NCBI RefSeq assembly: GCF_007489275.1
Contig: NZ_VLNR01000009.1
Location: 1 to 64,000 of the forward strand
Length of the DNA: 64,000 nt
Origin: Aquimarina algiphila
GTDB lineage: Bacteria; Bacteroidota; Bacteroidia; Flavobacteriales; Flavobacteriaceae
Direction of reading: 5' to 3'
Numbering within the stretch: position 1 is the first letter of the stretch; each line of letters begins with the position of its first letter. The translations under genes and the position numbers were made by a program. Below are positions 8,804-18,600 of the stretch, in pieces. The notes beneath the pieces were generated by a model. The model ran no database searches, had not been told where the DNA came from, and saw only the letters and a program-made list of their open reading frames with translations.

Positions 8804-8901
8804 GATTCTACAAATTCTCATAACAATACTCACCCTTCAAGAGCCTTAGAATTCGACAATAAAGGTAGATTAAAACTCTTGTCAATTATTATTAAGGTTA
8901 C

Positions 8902-11715
8902 TTATCCAACCACATTAACAATCTTACCAGGAACAACAATTACCTTTTTAGGTGTTCGTCCATCTAGTTGTTGTTTCGTTTTTTCATGTCCCATCACCTC
9001 GGCCTCGATCTCATCTTTACTTAAATCTAAAGACAATTCTAATGTAAAACGTGTTTTACCATTAAACGAAATTGGATATTGCTTTGTACTTTCTACTAAG
9101 TGCTTTTCTTCGAATATTGGGAATGCTTCAGTAGCAATAGATTCACTATGCCCTAGTTTTTGCCATAACTCCTCGGCAATATGTGGTGCATAAGGAGAAA
9201 CCAGTATTGTCAATGGTTCTAATATCACTCTCGAATTACATTTCTGAGCAGTTAATTCATTCACTGCAATCATAAAGGTACTTACCGAAGTATTAAAACT
9301 AAAATTCTCAATATCTTCTTCTACTTTTTTAATGGTTTTATGTAAGGTCTTAAGACTGTCTTTGGTAGGTGCTTCATCAGTTACATCAAAAACATCTCCA
9401 TTATGATATAATTTCCACAATTTTTTTAAAAAAGAATGCACTCCAGTAATCCCTGCAGTATTCCAGGGCTTAGCCTGTTCTAGCGGTCCTAAAAACATCT
9501 CGTATAATCGTAAACTATCTGCACCATATTGCTCGCAAATACCGTCTGGATTGACTACATTATACCATCGTTTAGACATTTTTTCAACTTCACGGCCAAC
9601 AATAAATTTACCATCTTCCAGAATAAATTCTGCATCTTTAAATTGAGGTTGCCAGCTCATTAACTCTTCTGGAATCAGTTCATCTGAAGCATTAATCATA
9701 TTAACATCAACCCGAAGTTCTTCGGTTTCATACTCATCTTTTATTCCCTTAGAGACATATGTATTCGAACCACTAATCCTATATACTATAGCACTAGTCC
9801 CTAAAATCATCCCCTGATTGATCAGTTTTTTGGCAAATTCATCAACTGGCACAACACCTCTATCAAACAAGAATTTTTGCCAGAAACGAGCATATAACAA
9901 ATGACCCGTTGCATGTTCGCTTCCGCCAATATATAAATCTACTTCTTTCCAGTAGTTAATTGCTTCCTTAGAAAATACCTCATCTACGTTATGAGGATCC
10001 ATATATCGATTAAAATAGTATGAACTCCCAGCCCAACCTGGCATTGTATTTAATTCTAAAGGAAATACATTAGTATCATCGATTAAATCGTTAGACACCA
10101 CTTTATTATTCTTAGCGTCCCAAGCCCAAACTGTAGCACGACCTAAAGGAGGCTCTCCAGTTTCGGTAGGTAAATATTTTTCTACTTCGGGTAATGCGAT
10201 CGGTAAATGCGCTACATCAATCATTTGTGGCATGCCATCTACATAATATACCGGGAATGGCTCTCCCCAATACCGTTGACGACTAAATACCGCATCACGT
10301 AGTCGGTAATTAATTTTTCCTTCTCCCTGACCAATCTTTTCTAACTCAAAAATAGCAGTTTTTGTTGCTTTCTTATAGCTTAAACCATTTAAGAAATCAG
10401 AATTAGCAATGATGGTATTTTCCTTATCGGCAAAAGCTTCTTCAGAAATATCAACTCCTTCAAAAATATTAGGGATATCGATTTCAAAATATTTCGCAAA
10501 GTCATAATCACGCTGATCCCCACATGGCACAGCCATTACAGCTCCTGTACCATACCCCGCCAATACATAGTCTCCTATCCAAATCGGCACTGGTTCTTTG
10601 GTAAAAGGATGTTCGGCATATGCACCGGTAAACACTCCACTAATGGTTTTTACATCAGCCATACGTTCACGTTCGCTACGTTTTGCCGTGGCTTCTACAT
10701 AAGCTTGTACTTCTTCTTTCTGCTCAGAAGTAGTTATCTTTTGAACCAATTCATGCTCTGGAGCCAAAGTCATAAAACTAACTCCAAAAATAGTATCTGG
10801 CCGTGTTGTAAATACTTCGATAGTAGCCTCATGATCCTTTACATTAAAAGTTACACTTGCACCTTGAGATCGTCCTATCCAATTGGTCTGAGAATCCTTT
10901 AGCGGTTGTGGCCAATCAATCGTATCTAATCCATCTAATAATCGTTGTGCATACGCAGAGATTCGCATACTCCATTGCGTCATTTTTTTACGAACCACAG
11001 GATACCCACCACGTTCTGAAACTCCGTTTACAATTTCATCATTTGCCAAAACAGTTCCTAATTGCGGACACCAATTTACTTCGGTTTCTGCTAAATAGGT
11101 CAACCTATATTTTAACAATACCTCTTGTTTTTCTTTTGATGAAAAACCATTCCAACCTTCTGCTGTAAATGGTTCTACATCTTCATCACAAACTGCATTT
11201 ACGTTTGCATTCCCTTCTTTAGTAAAAATAGCTTCGAGATCAGTAATTACTCTCGCTTTATCCGCATCCTTATCATACCAGGAATTGAAAAGTTCTATAA
11301 AGATCCACTGGGTCCATTTATAAAACTTTGGGTCACTGGTTTTAACTTCTCTACTCCAATCAAAAGAAAACCCAATTTTATCTAATTGCTCACGATAACG
11401 TGCTATATTTTCTCTGGTTGTAATCGCCGGATGCTGACCCGTTTGAATGGCATATTGTTCTGCTGGCAACCCAAAAGAATCATATCCTTGCGGATGCAAT
11501 ACATTAAATCCTTTATGACGCTTATATCTCGCATAGATATCACTTGCTATATATCCTAGTGGATGACCAACATGCAATCCTGCTCCTGATGGGTAAGGAA
11601 ACATGTCCAAAACATAATATTTGGGCTTTTCCCTGTTATTTTCTGCGTTAAACGTTGCTTTCTCTGCCCAATATTTCTGCCAATTGGCTTCAATAGTATT
11701 AAAATCGTAGCTCAT
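8902..11715 (-). CDS. leuS: Leucyl-tRNA synthetase
   Basis: Charges tRNA-Leu. 937 residues, class I fold: HIGH motif as HVGH in PYPSGAGLHVGHPLGY (about residue 45), editing domain CP1 with the conserved TTRPDT, and KMSKS motif as EKMSKRWYN (about residue 715). The length exceeds the roughly 860 of E. coli because of insertions near residues 140-170 and 650-700, typical in Flavobacteriaceae. It has no operon partner: the neighbours are a SemiSWEET gene and a reductase gene. Confidence 0.98.
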   Translation of the reverse strand: MSYDFNTIEANWQKYWAEKATFNAENNREKPKYYVLDMFPYPSGAGLHVGHPLGYIASDIYARYKRHKGFNVLHPQGYDSFGLPAEQYAIQTGQHPAITTRENIARYREQLDKIGFSFDWSREVKTSDPKFYKWTQWIFIELFNSWYDKDADKARVITDLEAIFTKEGNANVNAVCDEDVEPFTAEGWNGFSSKEKQEVLLKYRLTYLAETEVNWCPQLGTVLANDEIVNGVSERGGYPVVRKKMTQWSMRISAYAQRLLDGLDTIDWPQPLKDSQTNWIGRSQGASVTFNVKDHEATIEVFTTRPDTIFGVSFMTLAPEHELVQKITTSEQKEEVQAYVEATAKRSERERMADVKTISGVFTGAYAEHPFTKEPVPIWIGDYVLAGYGTGAVMAVPCGDQRDYDFAKYFEIDIPNIFEGVDISEEAFADKENTIIANSDFLNGLSYKKATKTAIFELEKIGQGEGKINYRLRDAVFSRQRYWGEPFPVYYVDGMPQMIDVAHLPIALPEVEKYLPTETGEPPLGRATVWAWDAKNNKVVSNDLIDDTNVFPLELNTMPGWAGSSYYFNRYMDPHNVDEVFSKEAINYWKEVDLYIGGSEHATGHLLYARFWQKFLFDRGVVPVDEFAKKLINQGMILGTSAIVYRISGSNTYVSKGIKDEYETEELRVDVNMINASDELIPEELMSWQPQFKDAEFILEDGKFIVGREVEKMSKRWYNVVNPDGICEQYGADSLRLYEMFLGPLEQAKPWNTAGITGVHSFLKKLWKLYHNGDVFDVTDEAPTKDSLKTLHKTIKKVEEDIENFSFNTSVSTFMIAVNELTAQKCNSRVILEPLTILVSPYAPHIAEELWQKLGHSESIATEAFPIFEEKHLVESTKQYPISFNGKTRFTLELSLDLSKDEIEAEVMGHEKTKQQLDGRTPKKVIVVPGKIVNVVG

Positions 11716-11775
11716 TCCTCTAAAATTAAGACCGCAAATTTACAATTTTATGTGAGTTTACTACTCTTTTTTGTT

Positions 11776-12708
11776 TTAGTTTTTAGCACTTCTCGCCTTT
11801 ACCTCCATAGGCTGTAAACATCTGTAGGTAAATCCATTTATAGGTGTGGATATACCTAATTTTATCCCTTCTTTTACTATAAAACCATTAAAATTATCTA
11901 ATTCTGATGGTCTACCTTCTATAATATCTCGTTGTGTAGAGGCTGTAGAATCATAAGGTTGCTTGCTAATAAAAACCATTATTCGGTCTACAAGGTCTTT
12001 TGGTAAGTTTATGTTTTTGCCGGTACCAATTTTATAAATTTCGGTTGCCGTTTGCTCTAAAAGCTCTTTGACATCTGGGTTTTCATACATTTCTCCAATT
12101 GTAGCCCTAGTTAACGCTCCCAGTCCGCTAACCGTAGCAATAAACATAAATTTGCTCCATATATCTACTTCAATATCTTCTGATATTGTATTCTTAAAAC
12201 CAGCTTTATCAAATATTTCTTTTATGTTTTGAAGACGATCTGTTTTGCTTTTATCTAATTCTCCAAAAACAACTTCTGGAGAATGACCAAAATGAGAAAT
12301 AACACCTGGAGCTTCTATTTTACTGTAAATCCTGCACAATCCTCCCAGAACATATTTTTTATCCAATACAGCACATACTTTTTCTGCATTATCAGCTCCA
12401 TTTTGTAATGGTATCACCACCGTATTCTCTTTTAGAATAGGCATTATCAATTTTGCTGCTTCGGCTACTTGCCAGGACTTGGTACAAATCAATACCAAAT
12501 CTGCTTTTTCCAAAGTATCAATATTATCGGTTACCAGGAACGGATGAGTTACAAAATTACCATCGATACTCTTTACTTGTAAACCATTTTTGCGAATAGC
12601 ATCAAGATGCTTCCCTCTGGCTATTAATGTTACTTTTTGACCTGAATTGGCTATTTTACCTCCAAAATATCCACCAACACCGCCAACTCCTATAACTACT
12701 ATATGCAT
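11776..12708 (-). CDS. panE: 2-dehydropantoate 2-reductase family protein
   Basis: Ketopantoate reductase makes pantoate for coenzyme A with NADPH. 310 residues from the ATG at 12708 (a TTG at 12720 would add four residues). Rossmann motif GVGGVGGYFGGKIA (residues 7-20), the ICTKSWQ segment and the C-terminal helical domain with PSELDNFNG match the ApbA/PanE fold. Several paralogues of this family act on other 2-oxo acids, so the symbol is a best guess. It lies 60 bases upstream of leuS. Confidence 0.8.
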   Translation of the reverse strand: MHIVVIGVGGVGGYFGGKIANSGQKVTLIARGKHLDAIRKNGLQVKSIDGNFVTHPFLVTDNIDTLEKADLVLICTKSWQVAEAAKLIMPILKENTVVIPLQNGADNAEKVCAVLDKKYVLGGLCRIYSKIEAPGVISHFGHSPEVVFGELDKSKTDRLQNIKEIFDKAGFKNTISEDIEVDIWSKFMFIATVSGLGALTRATIGEMYENPDVKELLEQTATEIYKIGTGKNINLPKDLVDRIMVFISKQPYDSTASTQRDIIEGRPSELDNFNGFIVKEGIKLGISTPINGFTYRCLQPMEVKARSAKN

Positions 12709-12812
12709 ATTTAAAATCAATTATATAAATAAGATTGTATTCAAGTATACGTTATTCTTATATAAACCAAAGTTAATTAAAATACAAAACAGAATAAAGA
12801 CTCCCATTCTAC

Positions 12813-12939
12813 AACAGGATTAATTCGATTAATTTATTTTAAAATGTGCCTCATTTTATAATAAAAAATTATAGATCCCGTGCTGGAACAGGATTAATTC
12901 GATTAAGGTATTCTAAAAATGTACTGCATTTTAGAATAC
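12813..12939. repeat. Two-copy structured noncoding element upstream of ftsX
   Basis: The 20-base motif beginning aacaggattaattc occurs at 12813-12832 and again, identical, at 12887-12906 (period 74). Each copy is followed at once by an AT-rich hairpin: arms 12834-12846 / 12852-12864 with one mismatch, and arms 12908-12921 / 12926-12939 with one bulge. The hairpin sequences differ while their shape is kept, which suggests selection on structure. No reading frame explains it. Confidence 0.75.
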
Positions 12940-12985
12940 GAAGTCTCATTAACTTTATTATTTTTACCAGAAAATTAGATTATCT

Positions 12986-13864
12986 ATGAGTTCATCTTTT
13001 GAAAAATACCAAAAACGACGACTAATTTCTTCTTATTTTTCTGTAGTTATTAGTATATCGTTAGTATTATTTTTATTGGGCTTATTAGGACTATTGGTTT
13101 TAAATACAAAAAAAGTTGCTGATCACTTTAAAGAGAAAATCGCACTTACAATTTACCTAAAGGATACTGCCAAAGATGTTGAGATAAAACAACTTGAAAA
13201 GACTCTAGCATTAGCAGAATATACCAAATCCACCACGTTTATTTCTAAAGACGAAGCTGCAGAAGAGCATAGCAAGGATATTGGAGAAAATTTTATGGAT
13301 TTTCTTGGATATAATCCACTTCAGAATTCAATTGACGTATATCTAAAAGCTGATTTTGTGGATCAGGCCAAAATTGAGGAAATCAACGCATCGATTGTCA
13401 AGAAAGATTTTGTAGATGAAGTAATTTATGACAAACCCTTGATTTCGCTACTTAATGACAACATAAAACGAATCAGTTTCTGGGTATTACTCATTAGCGG
13501 TATTTTTACATTTATTGCGGTTCTACTTATTAATAGTTCTATTCGTCTGTCGGTATACTCCAAAAGATTCATCATTAAAACTATGCAAATGGTTGGAGCA
13601 ACAAAAAAATTCATTCGCAAACCCTTTGTCTGGAAAAGTGTTCGGTTAGGCATGATAGGAGCTTTTGTTGCCTTAGTTGGAGTTAGTGTTGTTCTATATT
13701 ATCTTAACAAAACCTTTCCCGAATTAGCACTACTGGATGATGAAATTTTACTTGTTATTTTGTTTGCTGGTGTTTTTGGAATTGGAATACTTATCACATG
13801 GATCAGTACTTTCTTTGCTACACAACGATTTTTAAACCTAAGAACTGACGAATTATATTATTAA
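12986..13864 (+). CDS. ftsX: Cell division protein FtsX
   Basis: Integral membrane partner of the FtsE ATPase that activates peptidoglycan hydrolases at the division site. 292 residues: helix 1 at about 20-42, a large periplasmic domain (FKEKIALTIYLKDTAKDVEI…), then three helices near 165-185, 212-235 and 250-272, the FtsX layout. FtsE is not in the window, as is common in Flavobacteriaceae. First gene of a forward run ending at truB or the TonB-like gene; 12 bases separate it from lgt. Confidence 0.92.
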   Translation: MSSSFEKYQKRRLISSYFSVVISISLVLFLLGLLGLLVLNTKKVADHFKEKIALTIYLKDTAKDVEIKQLEKTLALAEYTKSTTFISKDEAAEEHSKDIGENFMDFLGYNPLQNSIDVYLKADFVDQAKIEEINASIVKKDFVDEVIYDKPLISLLNDNIKRISFWVLLISGIFTFIAVLLINSSIRLSVYSKRFIIKTMQMVGATKKFIRKPFVWKSVRLGMIGAFVALVGVSVVLYYLNKTFPELALLDDEILLVILFAGVFGIGILITWISTFFATQRFLNLRTDELYY

Positions 13865-13876
13865 TACCAGATACTA

Positions 13877-14704
13877 ATGAGCCCAATAGAATGGAATGTT
13901 GATCCTGAAATTGTAACGTTGTTTGGTGTTTTTCCTTTACGTTATTATGGTCTTTTATTCGTCACTGGTTTATTACTAGGCTATGGTCTTGTGAAAAGAA
14001 TATATAAATCTGAGGGTGTCCCTACAGAAAATCTTGAAAAACTATCTACCTTTCTTTTTATTGGTGTATTAGTAGGAGCAAGGCTCGGGCACTGTCTATT
14101 TTATGATTTTGCCTATTTCTCTCAGCATCCACTAGAAATCTTTCTTCCATTTAAAATTACAGATGACAACTGGCATTTTACTGGTTTTACTGGATTAGCC
14201 AGTCATGGAGGTACTATTGGTGCAATTCTAGCAATTCTATTGTATTGTTATAAGAGTAAAACATCTTTACTCTGGGTTATGGATAGAGTAGCTATTGGCG
14301 CTCCTATTACTGCAGCATTTATACGGTTTGGAAATTTTATGAATTCTGAAATCTACGGAAAGCCAACAGAAAGTAACTATGGTGTTATATTTATGAGAGA
14401 CGATATGATCCCAAGACATCCTACCCAATTGTATGAAGCCTTTTCTTATCTTATTATTTTTGGGATATTGTGGTACTGCTACAAAAAAACGGATCTAATA
14501 CAACATAAAGGATTTATTCTAGGTCTATTAATGGCCACCTTATTTTCGGCAAGATTGCTACTAGAAGTTTTTAAAGAAAATCAAGTTGCATTCGAGGATG
14601 AAATGATGTTAAATATGGGGCAATTATTAAGTATTCCATTTATAGGGATAGGAATCGCTCTAATAGTGATGAGCAGAATGAAAAACAAACCTCCAATATT
14701 CTAA
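13877..14704 (+). CDS. lgt: Prolipoprotein diacylglyceryl transferase
   Basis: Transfers diacylglycerol from phosphatidylglycerol to the lipobox cysteine of prolipoproteins at the inner membrane. 275 residues, seven membrane helices, with the family signature around RFGNFMNSEIYGKP (about residue 150) and the HPTQLYEA motif (about residue 180). The family H-G segment appears as ASHGGTIGA. It follows ftsX at 12 bases and precedes the next gene by 3 bases, so it belongs to the same transcript. Bacteroidota make many lipoproteins, several in this window. Confidence 0.96.
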   Translation: MSPIEWNVDPEIVTLFGVFPLRYYGLLFVTGLLLGYGLVKRIYKSEGVPTENLEKLSTFLFIGVLVGARLGHCLFYDFAYFSQHPLEIFLPFKITDDNWHFTGFTGLASHGGTIGAILAILLYCYKSKTSLLWVMDRVAIGAPITAAFIRFGNFMNSEIYGKPTESNYGVIFMRDDMIPRHPTQLYEAFSYLIIFGILWYCYKKTDLIQHKGFILGLLMATLFSARLLLEVFKENQVAFEDEMMLNMGQLLSIPFIGIGIALIVMSRMKNKPPIF

Positions 14705-14707
14705 ACA

Positions 14708-15115
14708 ATGAAAAAAATTGCTAAAATATGGTTTTCGATTGTTTTGATAATATTTATTGGATTTATGGCAGTAGTGATTCAAACATTTCGCCCTGTACGT
14801 GATGTTCAACCTGATGATGTTATGAAGATTGAAGGAATTGTGGACGATCTCCAAGAGGGCGCAGGTTTTGATATCGTTATTACTCTTAAAAATGATCATC
14901 ATCACTATTATATTAACAGAGGGTTACAATACAATATTGATTTAGATCAATTGCGTTCTAATATTCTAAATAAAAAAGTTACTTTGTTTGGTATTAAAAG
15001 ATGGACTATATTTACCCGAGATAGCAACATGGGACATATTTCTAAGTTAATGATTAATAACGAAGTGATATTTAACGAAATTAATAACGATACACATGAA
15101 AAAACAAGCTACTAA
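14708..15115 (+). CDS. Hypothetical membrane-anchored protein
   Basis: 135 residues not recognised as a named family. One N-terminal membrane helix (residues 6-27) and a small extracytoplasmic domain of beta-strand pattern (MKIEGIVDDLQEGAGFDIVITLKNDHHHYYINRG…), which could be an OB-like fold. A DHHHYY stretch is notable as a possible metal site, but this is only suggestive. It sits 3 bases after lgt and overlaps the next gene by 20 bases, so it is co-expressed with the envelope cluster. Confidence 0.7.
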   Translation: MKKIAKIWFSIVLIIFIGFMAVVIQTFRPVRDVQPDDVMKIEGIVDDLQEGAGFDIVITLKNDHHHYYINRGLQYNIDLDQLRSNILNKKVTLFGIKRWTIFTRDSNMGHISKLMINNEVIFNEINNDTHEKTSY

Positions 15116-15359
15116 AAACACTCCTTTTACACCTGATTATGTTTTTGGAAAGAAGAACTATGTCGTGATGGCTATTGGAATCGCTGTTATCGCTCTGGGT
15201 TTTATTCTTATGGCAGGAGGAGGAAGTGATGACCCAAATGTTTTTAATCCCGAAATCTACAACTTCAGAAGAATACGATTGGCTCCAACCATTGTTTTAA
15301 TTGGTTTTGGAATTGAAGTATATGCTATTCTACTAAATCCTGATAAGCAGAAAAAATAG
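15096..15359 (+). CDS. DUF3098 family membrane protein
   Basis: 87 residues with two membrane helices and the family pattern PFTPDYVFGKKNYVVMAIGIAVI…ALGF…GG.SDDP..FN.EI.NFRR. DUF3098 genes stand between ftsX and uppP in most Flavobacteriia, as here. Their function is unknown; a role in cell envelope assembly is inferred from the neighbours. The start overlaps the previous gene. Confidence 0.9.
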   Translation: MKKQATKNTPFTPDYVFGKKNYVVMAIGIAVIALGFILMAGGGSDDPNVFNPEIYNFRRIRLAPTIVLIGFGIEVYAILLNPDKQKK

Positions 15360-15396
15360 TAATACGAATAAGACATCTAAATTCCGGCGGTAATTA

Positions 15397-15404
15397 TATA
15401 TTTG
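15397..15404 (+). promoter_or_regulatory. Possible internal promoter -7 box before uppP
   Basis: TATATTTG fits TAnnTTTG and lies 31 bases before the uppP ATG in the only sizeable gap of the cluster (75 bases). No clear TTG at the -33 position, so this is tentative. Confidence 0.4.
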
Positions 15405-15434
15405 CATCAAATTTAAGAAAACCGAAAATCCTAT

Positions 15435-16229
15435 ATGGAAACTATTGATGCAATCATTCTGGGCATAGTACAAGGACTCACAGAATTCTTACCAGTTTCT
15501 TCTAGTGGCCACCTCGAATTGGGGAAAGCTATTCTAGGTGATAAAAGTGTACCTGAAGAATCATTACTATTTACTGTTGTATTACATTTTGCCACAGCAC
15601 TTAGTACGATTGTGGTTTTTAGAAAAGATATATTTAGAATCATAAAGGGATTATTTGCTTTTAAAAAAAATGAAGAAACTCTATTCTCTATAAAGATCAT
15701 TATCTCTATGATTCCAGCAGTAATTGTTGGTTTATTTTTTGAAGAACAGCTAGAAAAGCTTTTTGGTAGTAATATTATGTTTGTAGGTTTTATGTTGATC
15801 ATTACAGCAGCATTACTATGGTTTGCTGATAAGGCCAAAAGCACCAGAAAACCAGTAAGTAGTTCAAACGCCCTTGTGATTGGTATCGCACAAGCAATTG
15901 CAATGTTACCTGGGATTTCAAGAAGTGGAGCTACAATCTCTACTTCAGTTTTACTGGGGAATGATAAAACTAAAGCCGCACGCTTTTCTTTTTTAATGGT
16001 TATTCCTTTGATTCTGGGAAAAATAGCAAAAGACTTACTTAGTGGAGATCTTACATTTTCATCAGAAAACAGTATCCCATTAGCTATGGGCTTTATTGCA
16101 GCATTTATTTCTGGGCTCTTTGCCTGTACATGGATGATTTCGTTGGTAAAAAAGAGTAAGTTAACTTATTTTGCCGTATATTGTATTCTTGTTGGCTTAT
16201 TAGCCATCATCTTTGGTTTTATTAAATAG
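15435..16229 (+). CDS. uppP: Undecaprenyl-diphosphatase
   Basis: Recycles the lipid carrier undecaprenyl diphosphate for peptidoglycan and polysaccharide synthesis in the inner membrane. 264 residues with about eight helices and both catalytic motifs: GLTEFLPVSSSGHLEL (residues 14-29) and LPGISRSGATIS (about residue 160). Same operon as truB (11-base gap). Confidence 0.97.
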   Translation: METIDAIILGIVQGLTEFLPVSSSGHLELGKAILGDKSVPEESLLFTVVLHFATALSTIVVFRKDIFRIIKGLFAFKKNEETLFSIKIIISMIPAVIVGLFFEEQLEKLFGSNIMFVGFMLIITAALLWFADKAKSTRKPVSSSNALVIGIAQAIAMLPGISRSGATISTSVLLGNDKTKAARFSFLMVIPLILGKIAKDLLSGDLTFSSENSIPLAMGFIAAFISGLFACTWMISLVKKSKLTYFAVYCILVGLLAIIFGFIK

Positions 16230-16240
16230 CCCCATCTATA

Positions 16241-16948
16241 ATGTTAACCGAACAAGACTATAAGGACGGTCAAATTCTTTTGATCGATAAGCCATTGCAA
16301 TGGACATCTTTCCAAGTTGTGAATAAACTTCGTTGGCTTATTCGAAAGCAATTCAATATTAAAAAATTAAAAGTAGGACATGCAGGAACATTAGATCCTC
16401 TTGCATCAGGGTTACTTATTATCTGTACAGGAAAATTTACAAAACGTATTCAGGAATTTCAAGGGCAGGCTAAAGAATACACAGGTACAATAATGCTTGG
16501 AGCTACAACTCCATCATATGACCTGGAAACCGAAATTGATCAGACATTCTCTACCGATCACATTTCTAACGAATCAATACAAAAAGTGACTACTCAATTT
16601 ACCGGAGAAATCGAGCAGTATCCACCCATTTTTTCGGCTTTAAAAAAGGATGGTAAACGATTATATGAATATGCTCGAGAGGGTGAAGCTGTAGAGGTTA
16701 GTTCTAGAAAAATAACCATTGATACATTTGAAATTACCAGGATTGAATTACCTGAAGTCGATTTTAGAGTAGTTTGTAGTAAAGGAACATACATCAGATC
16801 ACTAGCACATGATTTTGGAAAAGCTTTAGATAGCGGGGCTCATTTAACGGTTTTGAGAAGAACTAAAATAGGATCATTTTCTGTCGAAGATGCTACTACA
16901 GTTCAATCTTTTGAAAATCAGTTACAAGTAAAAATTGAAACTACATAA
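16241..16948 (+). CDS. truB: tRNA pseudouridine(55) synthase
   Basis: Makes pseudouridine 55 in the T-loop of tRNAs. 235 residues; catalytic motif GHAGTLDPLASGLL with the nucleophile Asp (about residue 52) and the downstream YSALKKDGKRLYEYAR-like segment. It lacks a C-terminal PUA domain, as usual in Bacteroidota. It follows uppP at 11 bases. Confidence 0.96.
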   Translation: MLTEQDYKDGQILLIDKPLQWTSFQVVNKLRWLIRKQFNIKKLKVGHAGTLDPLASGLLIICTGKFTKRIQEFQGQAKEYTGTIMLGATTPSYDLETEIDQTFSTDHISNESIQKVTTQFTGEIEQYPPIFSALKKDGKRLYEYAREGEAVEVSSRKITIDTFEITRIELPEVDFRVVCSKGTYIRSLAHDFGKALDSGAHLTVLRRTKIGSFSVEDATTVQSFENQLQVKIETT

Positions 16949-16981
16949 AATATTGTAGAATAAAAGCAGTTATAGATACCT

Positions 16982-17683
16982 ATGGAATTTATAGAAAAAC
17001 ATAAAGCTCTGATTATCACATCAATGTTAATGGGAATTGTTGTTCTTAGTCTTTATAATATCAATATGATTAATAAGCAAAAAGAACAGTCTGAAATTTT
17101 AATGGAAATTCCCGAGGAATTCCTTGCAGAGGAAGAAGAGCAACAACCAGAAGAGGAGCTCATCGCTCAAGAAGACAGGCAACTTGATAATGCCAGAAGA
17201 ACACATGATGCATTTAATGAAGATTTTGAGGATCACGATGAAATCGAAGAGAGAATTAAATCCTTAACTGAAGCTGAGCAAGCCTCTGAAAGCGAAGAAA
17301 CTCAAACAAATGAAGGTGAAGTCCCTATTGAGGAAGAAGAGAAGAAAGATAGTGATGACACCAAAAAAGAGGAAGCAAAATCAGAAGATGAAGAAACTAA
17401 TAATAGAAACAGTTCCCTTACCTATAGTTTAAAAGGTAGAAAATCTGTTGATTTACCAAATCCTGTATACACTTGTAATGGAAGTGGTAAAGTCGTTGTG
17501 AAAATAGAGGTAAATAAAAACGGATATGTAATCGATACCAAGGTCGACAAAAGAAAATCAACCACTCGAAACGAGTGTCTCTTTGACAATGCAATGGATT
17601 ATGCTCGTCAGGCTTTATTTTCTCGATCAGATATAGAAAAGCAAGAAGGCTCTATTACGTATTATTTTAACTATGGTGGTTAA
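16982..17683 (+). CDS. TonB-like energy transducer with acidic linker
   Basis: 233 residues: a membrane helix at 9-28, a long acidic stretch rich in Glu (about 45-140), then a C-terminal domain (PVYTCNGSGKVVVKIEVNKNGYVIDTKVDKR…) with the beta-alpha-beta pattern of TonB C-terminal domains. The middle is Glu-rich rather than the usual Pro-Lys spacer, which is odd for TonB. It follows truB by 33 bases. It could be a structural TonB relative rather than a true transducer. Confidence 0.7.
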   Translation: MEFIEKHKALIITSMLMGIVVLSLYNINMINKQKEQSEILMEIPEEFLAEEEEQQPEEELIAQEDRQLDNARRTHDAFNEDFEDHDEIEERIKSLTEAEQASESEETQTNEGEVPIEEEEKKDSDDTKKEEAKSEDEETNNRNSSLTYSLKGRKSVDLPNPVYTCNGSGKVVVKIEVNKNGYVIDTKVDKRKSTTRNECLFDNAMDYARQALFSRSDIEKQEGSITYYFNYGG

Positions 17684-17689
17684 ATACTA

Positions 17690-18301
17690 TTATAAAAGGT
17701 CTATCAAATCTTCTACGATATTTGTTCCTTTATCCTTATTATACCAAACTTGTAAATCTTCTTTGAATTGCGGGTCTAAAGCACCATGCTCTGCCTTATA
17801 ATCATTTACCATTTGCGTAGCAACAGAAGGTCTTGGACCCCAAGTATTCAATACTTCTTTACTTTTATTATCGTACACTAATAATTTTGGTATTGACTTT
17901 CCTCCATTTGTTAAAAAATTATTCATTAGCTCATCATGGTCATCTCTTGAAATAATTTTTAAGTCTATTCCATTATTTAGTTCTGCTAATTTATTCACTA
18001 CCGGAAGAGATTGCGCTGCGTCTCCACACCAACCCTCAGTTAATACAACCCAGGTTAAATCTAAATCAGCATTAGAAAATTTGGCTGCAACTGATTCATC
18101 AATTTTTATGGTCTTATCTAATCGTTTCATTCTGCGCTCATTAAGCATACTATAATTTGTCAACGCTTCTGTTTGATCATGACCTGTAGATTTACCTTCT
18201 CCTAACAAGTCACTTACCAAATTCTTATATTCTTCATAGGTATATGAATTAGCAATTCCTTGTTCAATTAATTCGGGTATTGTCATAGTAGTAGGTTCCA
18301 T
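17690..18301 (-). CDS. Thioredoxin-family protein
   Basis: 203 residues from the ATG at 18301 (a TTG at 18316 is rejected). A thioredoxin fold from about residue 70, with the active-site region TEGWCGDAAQSLPVV. This has a single CGD instead of CxxC, so it is a monothiol or non-disulfide member (Thioredoxin_9 type), and IPKLLVYD supplies the cis-proline. Cytosolic, no signal peptide. Convergent with the TonB-like gene with 6 bases between stops. The role is unknown. Confidence 0.82.
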   Translation of the reverse strand: MEPTTMTIPELIEQGIANSYTYEEYKNLVSDLLGEGKSTGHDQTEALTNYSMLNERRMKRLDKTIKIDESVAAKFSNADLDLTWVVLTEGWCGDAAQSLPVVNKLAELNNGIDLKIISRDDHDELMNNFLTNGGKSIPKLLVYDNKSKEVLNTWGPRPSVATQMVNDYKAEHGALDPQFKEDLQVWYNKDKGTNIVEDLIDLL

Positions 18302-18600
18302 AATGTTTAATCTCAAAAATAGTTAGATTGTAAATTTATTTATTACGATTATCTTCTAATATGACGAAAATCATTTCAAAAACTTACAAATAAAGTAAAT
18401 ACCCTGAAAACAGTGATCATCTTTTTACTGTTAATAGTGTACTAGCAATATTATTTGTTTTTAATCTTTGTAAACACCTATGTTTTAATTTTTAAATAAT
18501 AACTTTACAAGAAAGGGGCTTAAAAAATGAATGTACATTTATCCCCATACATTCCTTTTTAGCATTCTTCTACAAGCATCTGACAGAAAACATCAAACGT

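Noticed and set aside
18528..18563. 11-codon reading frame before the leucine-rich repeat gene
   Set aside because: Too short, no start context or family and no reason to believe it is translated.
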